From: Candidatus Pelagibacter sp.
Lineage (GTDB): Bacteria > Pseudomonadota > Alphaproteobacteria > Pelagibacterales > Pelagibacteraceae
Direction: 5' to 3'
DNA length: 35,799 nt
Assembly: GCA_028101445.1 (NCBI GenBank)
Contig: JAOHKR010000009.1
Span: 1 to 35,799, forward strand
A program made the translations under genes and the position numbers. Below are positions 19,834-28,529 of this stretch, one piece after another; the first letter of the stretch is position 1; each line of letters opens with the position of its first letter. The notes below the pieces were generated by a model. That model did not search any database, was not told the DNA's origin, and saw nothing but the letters and a program-made list of their open reading frames with translations.

Positions 19834-20142
19834 ATGGAAAACCAAAATATTAGAATACACCTGAAGGCTTACGACAACAAGATACTAGATCTATCTACTG
19901 AGGAAATTGTAAATACAGCAAAAAGAACTGGCGCACAAGTTAAAGGTCCAATACCCTTACCAACTAGAATTGAGAGATATACAGTACTTAGATCTCCTCA
20001 TATTGATAAAAAAAGTCGAGAACAATTTGAGTCAAGAACGCACAAAAGATTAATAGACATTATAGAACCAACACCGCAGACAGTTGAAGCTCTAATGAAA
20101 TTAGATTTAGCTTCAGGTGTAGATATTGAAATAAAAATTTAA
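19834..20142 (+). CDS. rpsJ: 30S ribosomal protein S10
   Basis: S10 (102 aa) is a 30S head protein that also pairs with NusB and NusG in transcription antitermination. [14 protein letters not shown] and the C-terminal VDIEIKI are typical. It begins 4 nt after fusA, so the S10 operon is fused to str with no separate leader or promoter visible, and rplC follows after 4 nt. Confidence 0.99.
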   Translation: MENQNIRIHLKAYDNKILDLSTEEIVNTAKRTGAQVKGPIPLPTRIERYTVLRSPHIDKKSREQFESRTHKRLIDIIEPTPQTVEALMKLDLASGVDIEIKI

Positions 20143-20146
20143 AATT

Positions 20147-20851
20147 ATGACCATAGGATTAATAGGAACAAAAATTGGAATGACCAGAGAGTTTATGGAA
20201 AGCGGTCAATCTGTTCCTGTCACAGTTATAAAAGTTGAAAAAGGTAGAGTTTTAGACATTATATCTAAGGATAAAAGAGGATACAGCGCCATCAAACTTG
20301 GTTTTTTTAGATTAAAAAATTCTAAATTAACCAAACAAATGAAAGGTTACTTTACTAAAAAAAATACTGAACCTAAAAAAATTCTTAAAGAATTTAGAGT
20401 TAAAAACACTGAAGAATATAAAGAAGGAAATGAATTAGGATTAGAAATTTTTAAAGATAAAAAATTTTTAGACGTAAGATCAAAAACGATAGGTAAAGGA
20501 TTTGCAGGTGTGATGAAAAGATGGAATTTTGGTGGGTTAAGAGCATCACATGGTGTTTCTGTATCACATAGATCACATGGTTCCACAGGTCAAAGACAGG
20601 ATCCTGGTAAAGTTTTTAAAGGAAAAAAAATGGCTGGCCATATGGGCGATAAATTAAGAACAATGTTAAATTTAGAAATTGTAAAATCTGATTTAGAAAA
20701 TAACTTATTGTATTTAAAAGGATCAATACCAGGCTCTAAAAATTCTACAGTAATTCTTAGAGAGGCAGTTAAAGACATAACTAGAAAAACATTAAAAGAA
20801 AAGCATGAAGCTAAAGTTAAAGCAGCAGCTGCAAAAAAGGGTAAGAAATAA
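20147..20851 (+). CDS. rplC: 50S ribosomal protein L3
   Basis: L3 (234 aa) nucleates 50S assembly and reaches the peptidyl-transferase centre. GLIGTKIGMTREF opens the protein and GVSVSHRSHGSTGQRQDPG is the conserved central loop, including the Gln that is methylated in many bacteria. The C-terminus carries a basic Lys/Ala tail beyond the conserved core. It abuts rplD directly. Confidence 0.98.
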   Translation: MTIGLIGTKIGMTREFMESGQSVPVTVIKVEKGRVLDIISKDKRGYSAIKLGFFRLKNSKLTKQMKGYFTKKNTEPKKILKEFRVKNTEEYKEGNELGLEIFKDKKFLDVRSKTIGKGFAGVMKRWNFGGLRASHGVSVSHRSHGSTGQRQDPGKVFKGKKMAGHMGDKLRTMLNLEIVKSDLENNLLYLKGSIPGSKNSTVILREAVKDITRKTLKEKHEAKVKAAAAKKGKK

Positions 20852-21487
20852 ATGAAATTTCCACTTTTAAATATTGACGGTTCAAAAGCTGAAACGATCG
20901 AAATTTCAGATAAAATTGTTAAACTTAAGGTAAATCATAAATTGATTAAATTTGTAATAGATTGGCAATTTAATCATGCAAAACCTAGAACAGCTAAGAC
21001 AAAACAGAGAAATGAAATAAGAGGATCTACAAAAAAAATAGCCCCTCAAAAGGGTGGTGGAGGAGCAAGACATGCAAGTAAGAAAGCTCCATTATTTGTT
21101 GGCGGTGGTGTAGCGCATGGTCCCAAAGGATCTAAATATAAAGTTAAAAAGATTAATAAAAAAGTAAGAAAATTAGCATTAGCACAGACACTTTCTAAAA
21201 AGAATTCAGATAAGAGTTTACATATATTAGCTGATGTAAAAAAAGAGGTTAAAAAAACTAAAGAATTTAATAATTTTTTAGAGAAAAATAAATTAGATAA
21301 CGCTTTGATAATTTCTGACTCTGACTCAATGAAAAATATTAATAAATCAGCAAGAAATATTAAAAATATCAAATTAATTAAAGATGAGGGAACTAATATT
21401 TATGATCTTTTTAAATACAAAAATGTAATCATTACTTCTTCTTCCGCAAAAAAAATACAAGATAGGATTTTAAATGAAAAAAATTAA
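20852..21487 (+). CDS. rplD: 50S ribosomal protein L4
   Basis: L4 (211 aa) lines the exit tunnel; its E. coli relative also represses the S10 operon. The conserved tunnel loop is GGGGARHASKKAPLFVGGG with HGPKG after it. The C-terminal half is lysine-rich and less conserved. Its last 14 nt overlap the start of rplW in another frame, a coupling overlap and not a frameshift, since both proteins are full length. Confidence 0.97.
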   Translation: MKFPLLNIDGSKAETIEISDKIVKLKVNHKLIKFVIDWQFNHAKPRTAKTKQRNEIRGSTKKIAPQKGGGGARHASKKAPLFVGGGVAHGPKGSKYKVKKINKKVRKLALAQTLSKKNSDKSLHILADVKKEVKKTKEFNNFLEKNKLDNALIISDSDSMKNINKSARNIKNIKLIKDEGTNIYDLFKYKNVIITSSSAKKIQDRILNEKN

Positions 21488-21767
21488 TCACATAGACTCT
21501 ATAAGACATCCTATTATAACTGAAAAAGCTACAATATTATCTGAACAAAATAAAACTGTATTTAAAGTTCATGAAAAAGCTAATAAAAGAACTGTTAAAA
21601 AAAATATAGAAAAACTATTTAAAGTGAACGTTATTAAAGTAAATATAATTAATCAAAAATCTAAACTTAAGATTAAACAGGGGAAAAAATCTATAAAAAG
21701 TGGATATAAAAAAGCAATAATAACTTTAAAAAAAGGTCAAAGTATAGATTTAACAACAGGCATTTAA
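21474..21767 (+). CDS. rplW: 50S ribosomal protein L23
   Basis: L23 (97 aa) sits at the exit-tunnel mouth, where signal recognition particle and trigger factor dock. IRHPIITEKAT and the KVNIINQKSKLKIKQGKK segment are characteristic. It starts inside the end of rplD (14-nt overlap), and rplB follows after 4 nt. Confidence 0.97.
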   Translation: MKKINHIDSIRHPIITEKATILSEQNKTVFKVHEKANKRTVKKNIEKLFKVNVIKVNIINQKSKLKIKQGKKSIKSGYKKAIITLKKGQSIDLTTGI

Positions 21768-21771
21768 TTTT

Positions 21772-22605
21772 ATGGCATTAAAAACTTTTAAACCCTACAC
21801 AAAATCTACTAGAGGCACGGTAGTAGTTGATAAAAGTGAATTATGGAAAGGCTCTTCTTATAAACCTTTAACTAAAGGTCAACATGTTACTGGAGGAAGA
21901 AATAATGCTGGTCGTATAACTTCAAGACATATGGGTGGTGGATCTAAACATAAATTTAGGGTTATTGATTTCTTTAGAAAAAAGAAAAATATGAAAGCAA
22001 CAGTAGATAGAATTGAATACGATCCTAACAGAACAGCTTATATTGCTTTAATAACTTATGAAGATAAGGAAAAAACTTATATTATTTCTCCGCAAGGTTT
22101 AAAGATTGGAGACACGATAGAATCAGGTAAAAATGCTGAAATAAAAATTGGGAACTCATTAGAATTAAAAGATATCCCTCAAGGTACAGCTATACACAAT
22201 GTTGAGCTAATCCCTGGGAATGGTGGTAAACTCGCTAGGTCAGCTGGATCATCAATTACTTTATCAGGTTATGATGGAGATTACGCCATATTAAAACTAT
22301 CTTCAGGAGAAACTAGAAAAGTAAACAGTTCTTGTGTAGGAACAATTGGAACGGTCTCTAATCCAGACCAAAAAAATGTAAAAATTGGTAAGGCAGGAAG
22401 AAATAGATGGAGAGGTAAAAGACCTCAAACTAGAGGAGTTGCAATGAACCCAGTAGATCACCCACACGGTGGTGGTGAAGGAAAAACATCGGGCGGAAGA
22501 AGTCCAGTTTCCCCATGGGGTCAATCAGCAAAAGGTTTAAAAACAAGAAGACCTCAAAGAAGTGATAAACTTATTATAACTAGAAGAAAGAAAAGGAAAA
22601 GATAA
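21772..22605 (+). CDS. rplB: 50S ribosomal protein L2
   Basis: L2 (277 aa) is needed for subunit association and peptidyl-transferase activity. The C-terminal block [20 protein letters not shown] holds the essential histidine, and the N-terminal [16 protein letters not shown] is also canonical. Its TAA stop shares one base with the rpsS ATG. Confidence 0.99.
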   Translation: MALKTFKPYTKSTRGTVVVDKSELWKGSSYKPLTKGQHVTGGRNNAGRITSRHMGGGSKHKFRVIDFFRKKKNMKATVDRIEYDPNRTAYIALITYEDKEKTYIISPQGLKIGDTIESGKNAEIKIGNSLELKDIPQGTAIHNVELIPGNGGKLARSAGSSITLSGYDGDYAILKLSSGETRKVNSSCVGTIGTVSNPDQKNVKIGKAGRNRWRGKRPQTRGVAMNPVDHPHGGGEGKTSGGRSPVSPWGQSAKGLKTRRPQRSDKLIITRRKKRKR

Positions 22606-22913
22606 TGGCTAGATCAGTGTGGAAGGGTCCGTTTGTGCATCCAAGTCTGCTTAAAAAAATAGACAAGTTAAAAGATGCGCCTAACAAAAAACCAATTAAA
22701 ACTTGGTCAAGACACTCTACTATTATACCTGACTTTGTTGGACATAGTTTTATGATACACAACGGCAAATCATTTATACCAATAACTATATCAGAGGAAA
22801 TGGTAGGCCATAAATTAGGTGAATTTGCACCAACAAGAACTTTTAAAGGTCATACTCCAGCAGATAAAAAAGCAGCTGCACCAGCCTCTAAACCAGCAGG
22901 AGATAAGAAATAA
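22605..22913 (+). CDS. rpsS: 30S ribosomal protein S19
   Basis: S19 (102 aa) forms the S13-S19 complex in the 30S head near the A site. [15 protein letters not shown] and [16 protein letters not shown] mark the family. After that core there is an Ala/Lys/Pro-rich C-terminal tail, making it about 10 residues longer than the usual 92. It overlaps both neighbours by one base (TAATG). Confidence 0.98.
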   Translation: MARSVWKGPFVHPSLLKKIDKLKDAPNKKPIKTWSRHSTIIPDFVGHSFMIHNGKSFIPITISEEMVGHKLGEFAPTRTFKGHTPADKKAAAPASKPAGDKK

Positions 22914-23281
22914 TGGATAAAAATAGTTCTTTAGTAAAAGCAATAAATAAAAATGTGAGAACAAGTCCAAGAAAACTTGCACTAGTTTGTAATTTTATAA
23001 AAGGAAAGAAAGCAGATATAGCTTTAAGAGATTTAGAGTTTTCAAGAAAAAGAATAGCAAAAGATGTTAGTAAGACAGTAAAATCAGCAATATCTAATGC
23101 TGAAAATAATTATCAATTTGATATTGATAATCTTTTTGTAAAAGAAGCTTATGTTGGAAAGTCACTGGTAATGAAGAGATTTAGACCTAGAGCAAAAGGT
23201 AGAGCAAGCCCTATTAAAAAACCATTTAGTAGAATAACTATAGTATTAGAAGAAAAAAAAGAAAAAAAGGTGAATAAATAA
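22913..23281 (+). CDS. rplV: 50S ribosomal protein L22
   Basis: L22 (122 aa) has a beta-hairpin that lines the exit tunnel. [21 protein letters not shown] and the tunnel-tip segment [18 protein letters not shown] are clear. A Lys-rich tail closes the protein. It overlaps rpsS and rpsC by one base each. Confidence 0.98.
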   Translation: MDKNSSLVKAINKNVRTSPRKLALVCNFIKGKKADIALRDLEFSRKRIAKDVSKTVKSAISNAENNYQFDIDNLFVKEAYVGKSLVMKRFRPRAKGRASPIKKPFSRITIVLEEKKEKKVNK

Positions 23282-23967
23282 TGGGTCAAAAAATAAATCC
23301 AATTGGATTAAGATTAGGAATAAATAGAGGCTGGGACTCTACTTGGTTTGCTAAGAAAAAAGATTTTGGTAGATATTTAATAGAAGACTTTAAAATAAGA
23401 AATTATATAAAGAAAAATATTACTAACTCTGGTGTTTCTGAAATTATAATTGAGAGATCCTCAAAGAAATGCACAGTTTCTATACACACCTCTAGACCTG
23501 GATTTGTAATTGGAAAAAAAGGAGCCGATATAGAGAAAATTAAAAAAAATATAATGAAAATTACCGCAAGTGACGTAAATATAAATATTAAAGAAATAAA
23601 AAAACCAGAATTAAATTCAAATTTAGTAGCGGAAAATATCGCTCAACAATTAGTAAAAAGAATTGCATACAGAAGAGCAATGAAAAGAGCTATGCAATCT
23701 GCAATGAGATTAAATGCTAAAGGAATTAAAGTAATGTTAAGTGGCCGTTTAGCTGGTAACGAAATAGCAAGAACTGAATGGTTAAGAGAAGGAAGCATAC
23801 CATCACATACATTAAGAGCAGAAATTGATTATGGTGTAGCCGAGGCCTTAACAACTTACGGAATTATTGGTGTTAAGGTATGGATTTATAAAGGTGAATT
23901 AATGGCTAAAGATGTTGAAAAAGAAAAAAAAGAAAGGGTGAAAAGTGCTACAGCCAGTCAGAACTAA
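23281..23967 (+). CDS. rpsC: 30S ribosomal protein S3
   Basis: S3 (228 aa) lies at the mRNA entry channel with helicase-like activity. The start [16 protein letters not shown], the KH-domain loop [16 protein letters not shown] and the C-terminal [15 protein letters not shown] block are diagnostic. The last 23 nt overlap the GTG start of rplP. Confidence 0.98.
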   Translation: MGQKINPIGLRLGINRGWDSTWFAKKKDFGRYLIEDFKIRNYIKKNITNSGVSEIIIERSSKKCTVSIHTSRPGFVIGKKGADIEKIKKNIMKITASDVNINIKEIKKPELNSNLVAENIAQQLVKRIAYRRAMKRAMQSAMRLNAKGIKVMLSGRLAGNEIARTEWLREGSIPSHTLRAEIDYGVAEALTTYGIIGVKVWIYKGELMAKDVEKEKKERVKSATASQN

Positions 23968-24349
23968 ATTTAGAAAAGCTTTCAAAGGAAGAATACACGG
24001 CAAAGCAGCTAGAGCCGTAAAATTAAATTATGGTCAGTTTGGATTAAAAGCAATAGAGCCTGAAAGAATAATTGGTAAACAAATAGAGGCTGCGAGAGTA
24101 GCATTAACCAGATATATGAAAAGAACCGGTAAGGTTTGGACGAGAATATTTCCAAATATTCCTGTATCTAAAAAACCAACAGAGGTTAGAATGGGTAAAG
24201 GAAAAGGATCTCCAGAATACTATGCGTGTAGAGTAAAACCAGGAAGAATAATATTTGAAATAGATGGAGTGAGTGAAGAAATCGCTAAAGAAGCTCTGTA
24301 TAAAGCTTCAGCTAAATTACCAATTAAAACAAAATTTGTGAAACGTTAA
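23945..24349 (+). CDS. rplP: 50S ribosomal protein L16 (GTG start)
   Basis: L16 (134 aa) helps position A-site tRNA. The first residues [16 protein letters not shown] match the family's highly conserved MLQP N-terminus, which fixes the start at GTG 23945 even though it overlaps rpsC by 23 nt. A Shine-Dalgarno AAAGGG lies about 6 nt upstream. The conserved [19 protein letters not shown] loop is present. Confidence 0.97.
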   Translation: MLQPVRTKFRKAFKGRIHGKAARAVKLNYGQFGLKAIEPERIIGKQIEAARVALTRYMKRTGKVWTRIFPNIPVSKKPTEVRMGKGKGSPEYYACRVKPGRIIFEIDGVSEEIAKEALYKASAKLPIKTKFVKR

Positions 24350-24350
24350 A

Positions 24351-24539
24351 ATGAGCAAAAAAAAAGAAGATAAAAAATTAACCAAAGATCAAGCTGAAAA
24401 AAAAATATTAACGCTTAAAAAAGACTTATTTAATATAAGGTTTAAAAAAATTAATAACCAAATAAATAATCCTGCACAATATAACCAGATAAAAAAAAGT
24501 ATTGCTAGATTATATACAACAATAAAGAATACAAAATGA
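24351..24539 (+). CDS. rpmC: 50S ribosomal protein L29
   Basis: L29 (62 aa) is a small two-helix protein at the tunnel exit that contacts L23 and SRP. The [20 protein letters not shown] segment corresponds to the family's L-x-x-E-L-F-N-L-R-x-Q signature with lysines replacing polar residues. Its position between rplP and rpsQ supports the call. Its end overlaps rpsQ by 4 nt (ATGA). Confidence 0.93.
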   Translation: MSKKKEDKKLTKDQAEKKILTLKKDLFNIRFKKINNQINNPAQYNQIKKSIARLYTTIKNTK

Positions 24540-24763
24540 CAAAAAAAACTTTAAAAGGAACTGTTACAAGTGCTAAAAATGACAAAACAATAGTTGTTGA
24601 AGTAACGCGCAAATTTAAACATCCATTTTATGAAAAAGTGATTAAAAGATCAAAAAAATATCACGCTCATGATGAAAAAAATAAGTTTAAAGAAGGACAA
24701 AAAGTTATAATAGTTGAAAGCAAACCATTTTCAAAAAAGAAAACCTGGCAGGTAGTAGAATAA
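24536..24763 (+). CDS. rpsQ: 30S ribosomal protein S17
   Basis: S17 (75 aa) is an early-binding OB-fold 30S protein. [18 protein letters not shown] and the [19 protein letters not shown] block are characteristic. It is a little shorter than the usual 80-85 residues. It overlaps rpmC by 4 nt and rplN by one base. Confidence 0.97.
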   Translation: MTKKTLKGTVTSAKNDKTIVVEVTRKFKHPFYEKVIKRSKKYHAHDEKNKFKEGQKVIIVESKPFSKKKTWQVVE

Positions 24764-25131
24764 TGATTCAGATACAAACAGAATTAACTGTTGCAGATAA
24801 TACTGGAGCAAAAAGAGTTGAATGTATTAAAGTTCTAGGTGGATCTAAAAGAAGATATGCATCTGTTGGTGATATAATTGTTATAAGTGTAAAAGACGCA
24901 ATACCAAAAGGTAAGGTAAAAAAAGGAGCAGTACACAAAGCAGTTGTTGTTAGAACAAGAAAAGAAATATTTAGAAATGATGGCTCTAAAGTACAATTTG
25001 ATAAAAATGCTGTAGTTCTAACTGATGATAAAGGCGAGCCTATTGGAACAAGAATCTTTGGTCCTGTTACAAGAGAACTAAGAAGCAGAGGACATACTAA
25101 AATAATATCACTAGCTCCGGAGGTGCTATAA
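24763..25131 (+). CDS. rplN: 50S ribosomal protein L14
   Basis: L14 (122 aa) forms an intersubunit bridge and is the RsfS docking site. [20 protein letters not shown] and the C-terminal [20 protein letters not shown] match the family in full. It is joined to rpsQ and rplX by one-base TAATG overlaps. Confidence 0.99.
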   Translation: MIQIQTELTVADNTGAKRVECIKVLGGSKRRYASVGDIIVISVKDAIPKGKVKKGAVHKAVVVRTRKEIFRNDGSKVQFDKNAVVLTDDKGEPIGTRIFGPVTRELRSRGHTKIISLAPEVL

Positions 25132-25382
25132 TGATGATTTTAAAAAAAGGAGCTCAAGTAAAGGTTATCTCTGGTAAAGATAAAGGTAAAACTGGTGAAA
25201 TATTGGAAATTAATAGAAAGCTTAATAAAATAAAAGTAAAAGCAATTAATATGGTTAAAAAACACACAAAACCTACCAAAGAAAATAAAGGTGGCATTAT
25301 TTCAAAAGAAAGTTTCATACATCAATCAAATGTTAAAAATATTGATATTAAAAAAAAGGTAAAACAAGTAGGTAAAAAATAA
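25131..25382 (+). CDS. rplX: 50S ribosomal protein L24 (short form)
   Basis: L24 (83 aa) is an assembly initiator at the 5' domain of 23S rRNA. The KOW motif VKVISGKDKGKTGEIL and KAINMVKKHTKP are conserved. At 83 aa it lacks roughly 20 C-terminal residues found in E. coli L24 (about 104 aa), possibly genome streamlining. It has one of the few strong Shine-Dalgarno sequences in the window, GGAGG at 25119-25123. Tandem ATGs at 25131 and 25134 are both possible starts. Confidence 0.95.
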   Translation: MMILKKGAQVKVISGKDKGKTGEILEINRKLNKIKVKAINMVKKHTKPTKENKGGIISKESFIHQSNVKNIDIKKKVKQVGKK

Positions 25383-25930
25383 TGTCAAGATTAAAATCAA
25401 CTTATGATAATGAAATTGTTTCGAAACTTATGAGCAAACTGTCTCTTAAAAATAAACATGATGTTCCTAAAATTGAAAAAATTATATTAAATATGGGTCT
25501 AGGAGAAGATGCTTCGGATGGTAAAAAACTTAAAGCATGTGTTGATGATATGGCACTTATAGCTGGGCAAAAACCTATAATTACAAAATTTAAAAAATCA
25601 ATTTCAAATTTTAAAACTAGAAAAGGTTCGAACGCTGGTGTCAAAGTAACTTTAAGATCACATAAAATGTATGAATTTATCGATAGATTAGTTAATATTG
25701 CGTTACCTCGTATTAAAGATTTTAGAGGTTTATCCGCGAAAGGTATTGATAACTCATTCAATTATTCATTTGGAGTTAAAGAACATATTGTTTTTCCAGA
25801 GGTTAATTTTGATAAAGTTGATAAAATTAGAGGTTTAGATATTACAGTAGTAACATCGAGTAAAAGTAAAGAAGGAACATTAGAAATGTTGAAAGAATTT
25901 AATTTTCCTTTAAATGATAAAAAAAACTAA
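25382..25930 (+). CDS. rplE: 50S ribosomal protein L5
   Basis: L5 (182 aa) binds 5S rRNA and contacts S13 across the subunit interface. PKIEKIILNMGLGED, the GQKPIITKFKKSISNFKTRK block and the C-terminal LDITVVTSSKSKEG are diagnostic. Length is normal. It is linked to rplX by a one-base overlap and to rpsN by 8 nt. Confidence 0.98.
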   Translation: MSRLKSTYDNEIVSKLMSKLSLKNKHDVPKIEKIILNMGLGEDASDGKKLKACVDDMALIAGQKPIITKFKKSISNFKTRKGSNAGVKVTLRSHKMYEFIDRLVNIALPRIKDFRGLSAKGIDNSFNYSFGVKEHIVFPEVNFDKVDKIRGLDITVVTSSKSKEGTLEMLKEFNFPLNDKKN

Positions 25931-25938
25931 GGATATAG

Positions 25939-26244
25939 ATGGCCAAAACAAGCGCAGTACAAAAAAACTTAAAACGTATTAAATTAGTGAAAAAGTTTGC
26001 TAAAAAAAGAGCTGCTTTAAAAACAATTATTAATAATAAAAAATTAGAGCTATCAGAGAGATTTGAAGCTCAATTAAAGTTGAATAAATTACCAAAAAAT
26101 TCAGCAAAAATTAGAATAAGAAATAGATGCGAGGTATCTGGTAGACCTCACGGAGTATACAGAAAATTAAAAATATCAAGAATAGCACTAAGAGACATGG
26201 CGTCTTCAGGTAAAATTCCTGGTATGACTAAATCAAGCTGGTAG
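25939..26244 (+). CDS. rpsN: 30S ribosomal protein S14 (zinc-independent long form)
   Basis: S14 (101 aa) is the long form without the CxxC zinc ribbon. RIRNRCEVSGRPHGVYRKLK and the C-terminal GKIPGMTKSSW identify it. It begins 8 nt after rplE and ends 7 nt before rpsH; the gap contains a GGAG-type Shine-Dalgarno for rpsH. Confidence 0.98.
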   Translation: MAKTSAVQKNLKRIKLVKKFAKKRAALKTIINNKKLELSERFEAQLKLNKLPKNSAKIRIRNRCEVSGRPHGVYRKLKISRIALRDMASSGKIPGMTKSSW

Positions 26245-26251
26245 GAGAAAT

Positions 26252-26650
26252 ATGACATTTACAGATCCGATAGGTGATATGTTTTCAAGAATAAGAAATG
26301 GTCAAATGAGATCATTAAATTCTGTTGAAATCCCTTCATCTAATTTTAGAAAAAATATTTTAGAAATCTTAAAAAATGAAGGTTATATTAAAGATTTTTA
26401 TATTGATAAATCAGAAAATAATAAAACAAGTTTAAAGGTAACTCTTAAATATTACGAAGGGTATCCCGTTATAAAAGAAATAAAAAGAATTTCAAAACCA
26501 GGAAGAAGAGTTTATTCAAGAGCTACTAGCATACCCAAAGTTATGAATGGACTTGGTTTGGCTATACTTTCAACACCTAAAGGTGTAATGAGTGATGTTG
26601 AAGCAAGAAAAAATAACATCGGTGGCGAAATAATTTGCAGAGTATTTTAA
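26252..26650 (+). CDS. rpsH: 30S ribosomal protein S8
   Basis: S8 (132 aa) binds the central domain of 16S rRNA; in E. coli it represses the spc operon. DPIGDMFSRIRNGQM at the N-terminus and the C-terminal STPKGVMSDVEARKNNIGGE are canonical. An AGGAG Shine-Dalgarno precedes the ATG. It overlaps rplF by one base. Confidence 0.98.
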   Translation: MTFTDPIGDMFSRIRNGQMRSLNSVEIPSSNFRKNILEILKNEGYIKDFYIDKSENNKTSLKVTLKYYEGYPVIKEIKRISKPGRRVYSRATSIPKVMNGLGLAILSTPKGVMSDVEARKNNIGGEIICRVF

Positions 26651-27192
26651 TGTCTAAAATTGGAAAAAAAAATATACTAATACCTAAAGAATCTTCAATT
26701 AAAATTGAAGGAGCTAATCTAACAATTACAGGCCCTAAAGGCACAAAAACATTAACTATAAATGATAAGATTTTTTCTTCAAAACTTAACGAAAGCGAAT
26801 TTCATATCGAGCCATTACAAAAGAAAATTGACAAACAAACTTCAATAATGTGGGGCACATACAGAAGCTTGATAAATAATGCTGTTACAGGTGTATCAAA
26901 TGGCCATGAAAAAATTTTAGAATTAAATGGAGTGGGTTTTAGAGCAAATTTAAAAGGTGATATTTTAAACCTTCAAATTGGCTTTAGTCATGATGTTAAT
27001 TTTAAAATATCTAAAGACATTAAAATTACTGTAGAAAAACAAACTATAATTAAAATTACTGGAGTTGATAAAGAATTGGTGTCAAAAACTGCTGCAGATA
27101 TCAAAAACTTAAAGCCAGTAGAGCCTTATAAAGGCAAAGGAATTAAAGAAAGAGGTCAATTTGTTTTGAGAAAAGAAGGTAAAAAAAAGTAG
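26650..27192 (+). CDS. rplF: 50S ribosomal protein L6
   Basis: L6 (180 aa) stabilises the base of the L7/L12 stalk and the sarcin-ricin loop. I start it at ATG 26650, which gives [13 protein letters not shown], the normal family start. An in-frame ATG at 26635 would add five unconserved residues within rps[14 protein letters not shown] and [15 protein letters not shown] are the conserved blocks. It joins rpsH by a TAATG overlap. Confidence 0.97.
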   Translation: MSKIGKKNILIPKESSIKIEGANLTITGPKGTKTLTINDKIFSSKLNESEFHIEPLQKKIDKQTSIMWGTYRSLINNAVTGVSNGHEKILELNGVGFRANLKGDILNLQIGFSHDVNFKISKDIKITVEKQTIIKITGVDKELVSKTAADIKNLKPVEPYKGKGIKERGQFVLRKEGKKK

Positions 27193-27197
27193 GAAAT

Positions 27198-27551
27198 ATG
27201 AAAAAAATCAACAATAAAATTAAAAGAAAATTAAGAAATAGAAAAAAACTTAAGAATGTAAGTGTAAATAAATTAAGAATTTCTGTTTCCAAGTCTTTAA
27301 ATAACCTTTCAGCACAAATTATTGATGACTCTCAAAAAAAAACATTGGTTTCAGTCTCGTCTACTGAAAAAGAAATAAAAGCTAAAAAGGTTAAAAAAAT
27401 GGAAAAATCAAGTTTAATCGGAGAAATTTTAGCTAAAAGAGCTAAAGAAAAAAATATTAGCGAAGTTTATTTTGACAGAGGGGAAAACAAGTACCATGGA
27501 AGAGTTAAGACTTTCGCTGAAACGTTAAGAAAAAATGGATTAAAATTTTAA
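27198..27551 (+). CDS. rplR: 50S ribosomal protein L18
   Basis: L18 (117 aa) binds 5S rRNA with L5. [18 protein letters not shown] is a diverged form of the family's R-x-S-K-H-I-Y-A-Q-I/V core, and [20 protein letters not shown] is conserved. A GGAA upstream is a weak Shine-Dalgarno. It is followed by rpsE after 1 nt. Confidence 0.97.
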   Translation: MKKINNKIKRKLRNRKKLKNVSVNKLRISVSKSLNNLSAQIIDDSQKKTLVSVSSTEKEIKAKKVKKMEKSSLIGEILAKRAKEKNISEVYFDRGENKYHGRVKTFAETLRKNGLKF

Positions 27552-27552
27552 T

Positions 27553-28071
27553 ATGGCTGATTATAAAAAAGTTGAAAGTGATATAAAAGAGAAATTAGTT
27601 GCAATAAACAGAATTACTAAAGTTGTAAAAGGTGGACGAAGATTTGGTTTTGCAGCATTAATGGTTGTTGGTAATCAAAAAGGCTCAATTGGAATTGGCC
27701 AGGGTAAATCCAAACAAGTGCCTGATGCTATAAAAAAAGCCACTGAAGACGCAAAAAGAAATTTAACTAAAATACCTTTAAAAGAAGGAAGAACACTTCA
27801 TCATGATGTTAAGGGAAAAAATGGTGCTGGGAAAGTTATTTTGAGAGCTGCTCCAGCTGGAACCGGTATTATTGCCGGTGGTCCAATTAGATCTGTTTGT
27901 GAAGTTTTAGGAATCCAAGATGTAGTTGCTAAATCTTTGGGTTCTGCAAATCCACATAACGTATTAAAAGCTTGTTTAGATGGATTAAAATCACAAAATT
28001 CTCCAAAAATTTTATCAGCAATAAGAGGAAAAAAAATATCTGACATAATTTTGAAAAGAGAGGCTAAATAA
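27553..28071 (+). CDS. rpsE: 30S ribosomal protein S5
   Basis: S5 (172 aa) acts in decoding fidelity. [17 protein letters not shown] and [17 protein letters not shown] are the S5 RNA-binding signatures, and the C-terminal domain includes [20 protein letters not shown]. It overlaps rplO by one base. The usual intervening gene, rpmD (L30), is absent. Confidence 0.99.
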   Translation: MADYKKVESDIKEKLVAINRITKVVKGGRRFGFAALMVVGNQKGSIGIGQGKSKQVPDAIKKATEDAKRNLTKIPLKEGRTLHHDVKGKNGAGKVILRAAPAGTGIIAGGPIRSVCEVLGIQDVVAKSLGSANPHNVLKACLDGLKSQNSPKILSAIRGKKISDIILKREAK

Positions 28072-28523
28072 TGCAATTAAATAGTTTAGTAAAAAATAAT
28101 AAAAAAAAAATTAGAGTTGGAAGAGGTATTGGTAGTGGTAAAGGTAAAACGTCTTCAAGAGGACATAAAGGTCAAAAATCTAGATCCGGTGTTGCAATCA
28201 AAAGTTTTGAAGGTGGCCAAATGCCTCTTTATAGAAGATTACCTAAAAGAGGTTTTAAATCATTAAACAAAAACAACATCGCTATTTTGAATTTATCTAA
28301 AATTCAAAGTATAATCGAAAAAACAAAAAATGGTTTAAAAAATACTCTTGATCTAAAAATTTTAAAGGAAAAAAATTTAATTAATAATAAATTTTTAAAG
28401 TTAAAAATTTTAGGTTCTGGTGAGTTAAAAAACAGTATAGAGATTTCTGCTCATTTTGCATCAAAACAAGCTTTATCTAAAATTGAAAAAGCTGGTGGAA
28501 AAATCAACATAGTTAAAAAATAA
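28071..28523 (+). CDS. rplO: 50S ribosomal protein L15
   Basis: L15 (150 aa) is an extended assembly protein of the 50S subunit. [21 protein letters not shown] and the [17 protein letters not shown] block are diagnostic; the C-terminal half is lysine-rich. It directly follows rpsE with a one-base overlap, the position where rpmD normally lies, and precedes secY by 6 nt. Confidence 0.98.
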   Translation: MQLNSLVKNNKKKIRVGRGIGSGKGKTSSRGHKGQKSRSGVAIKSFEGGQMPLYRRLPKRGFKSLNKNNIAILNLSKIQSIIEKTKNGLKNTLDLKILKEKNLINNKFLKLKILGSGELKNSIEISAHFASKQALSKIEKAGGKINIVKK

Positions 28524-28529
28524 TTTATT

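Noticed and set aside
21474..21487. Possible frameshift at the rplD/rplW overlap
   Set aside because: Both L4 and L23 are full length with normal termini, so this is an ordinary coding overlap.
26635..26649. Upstream start for rplF inside rpsH
   Set aside because: It adds five unconserved residues; ATG 26650 gives the conserved MSKIGKK start and the common TAATG junction.
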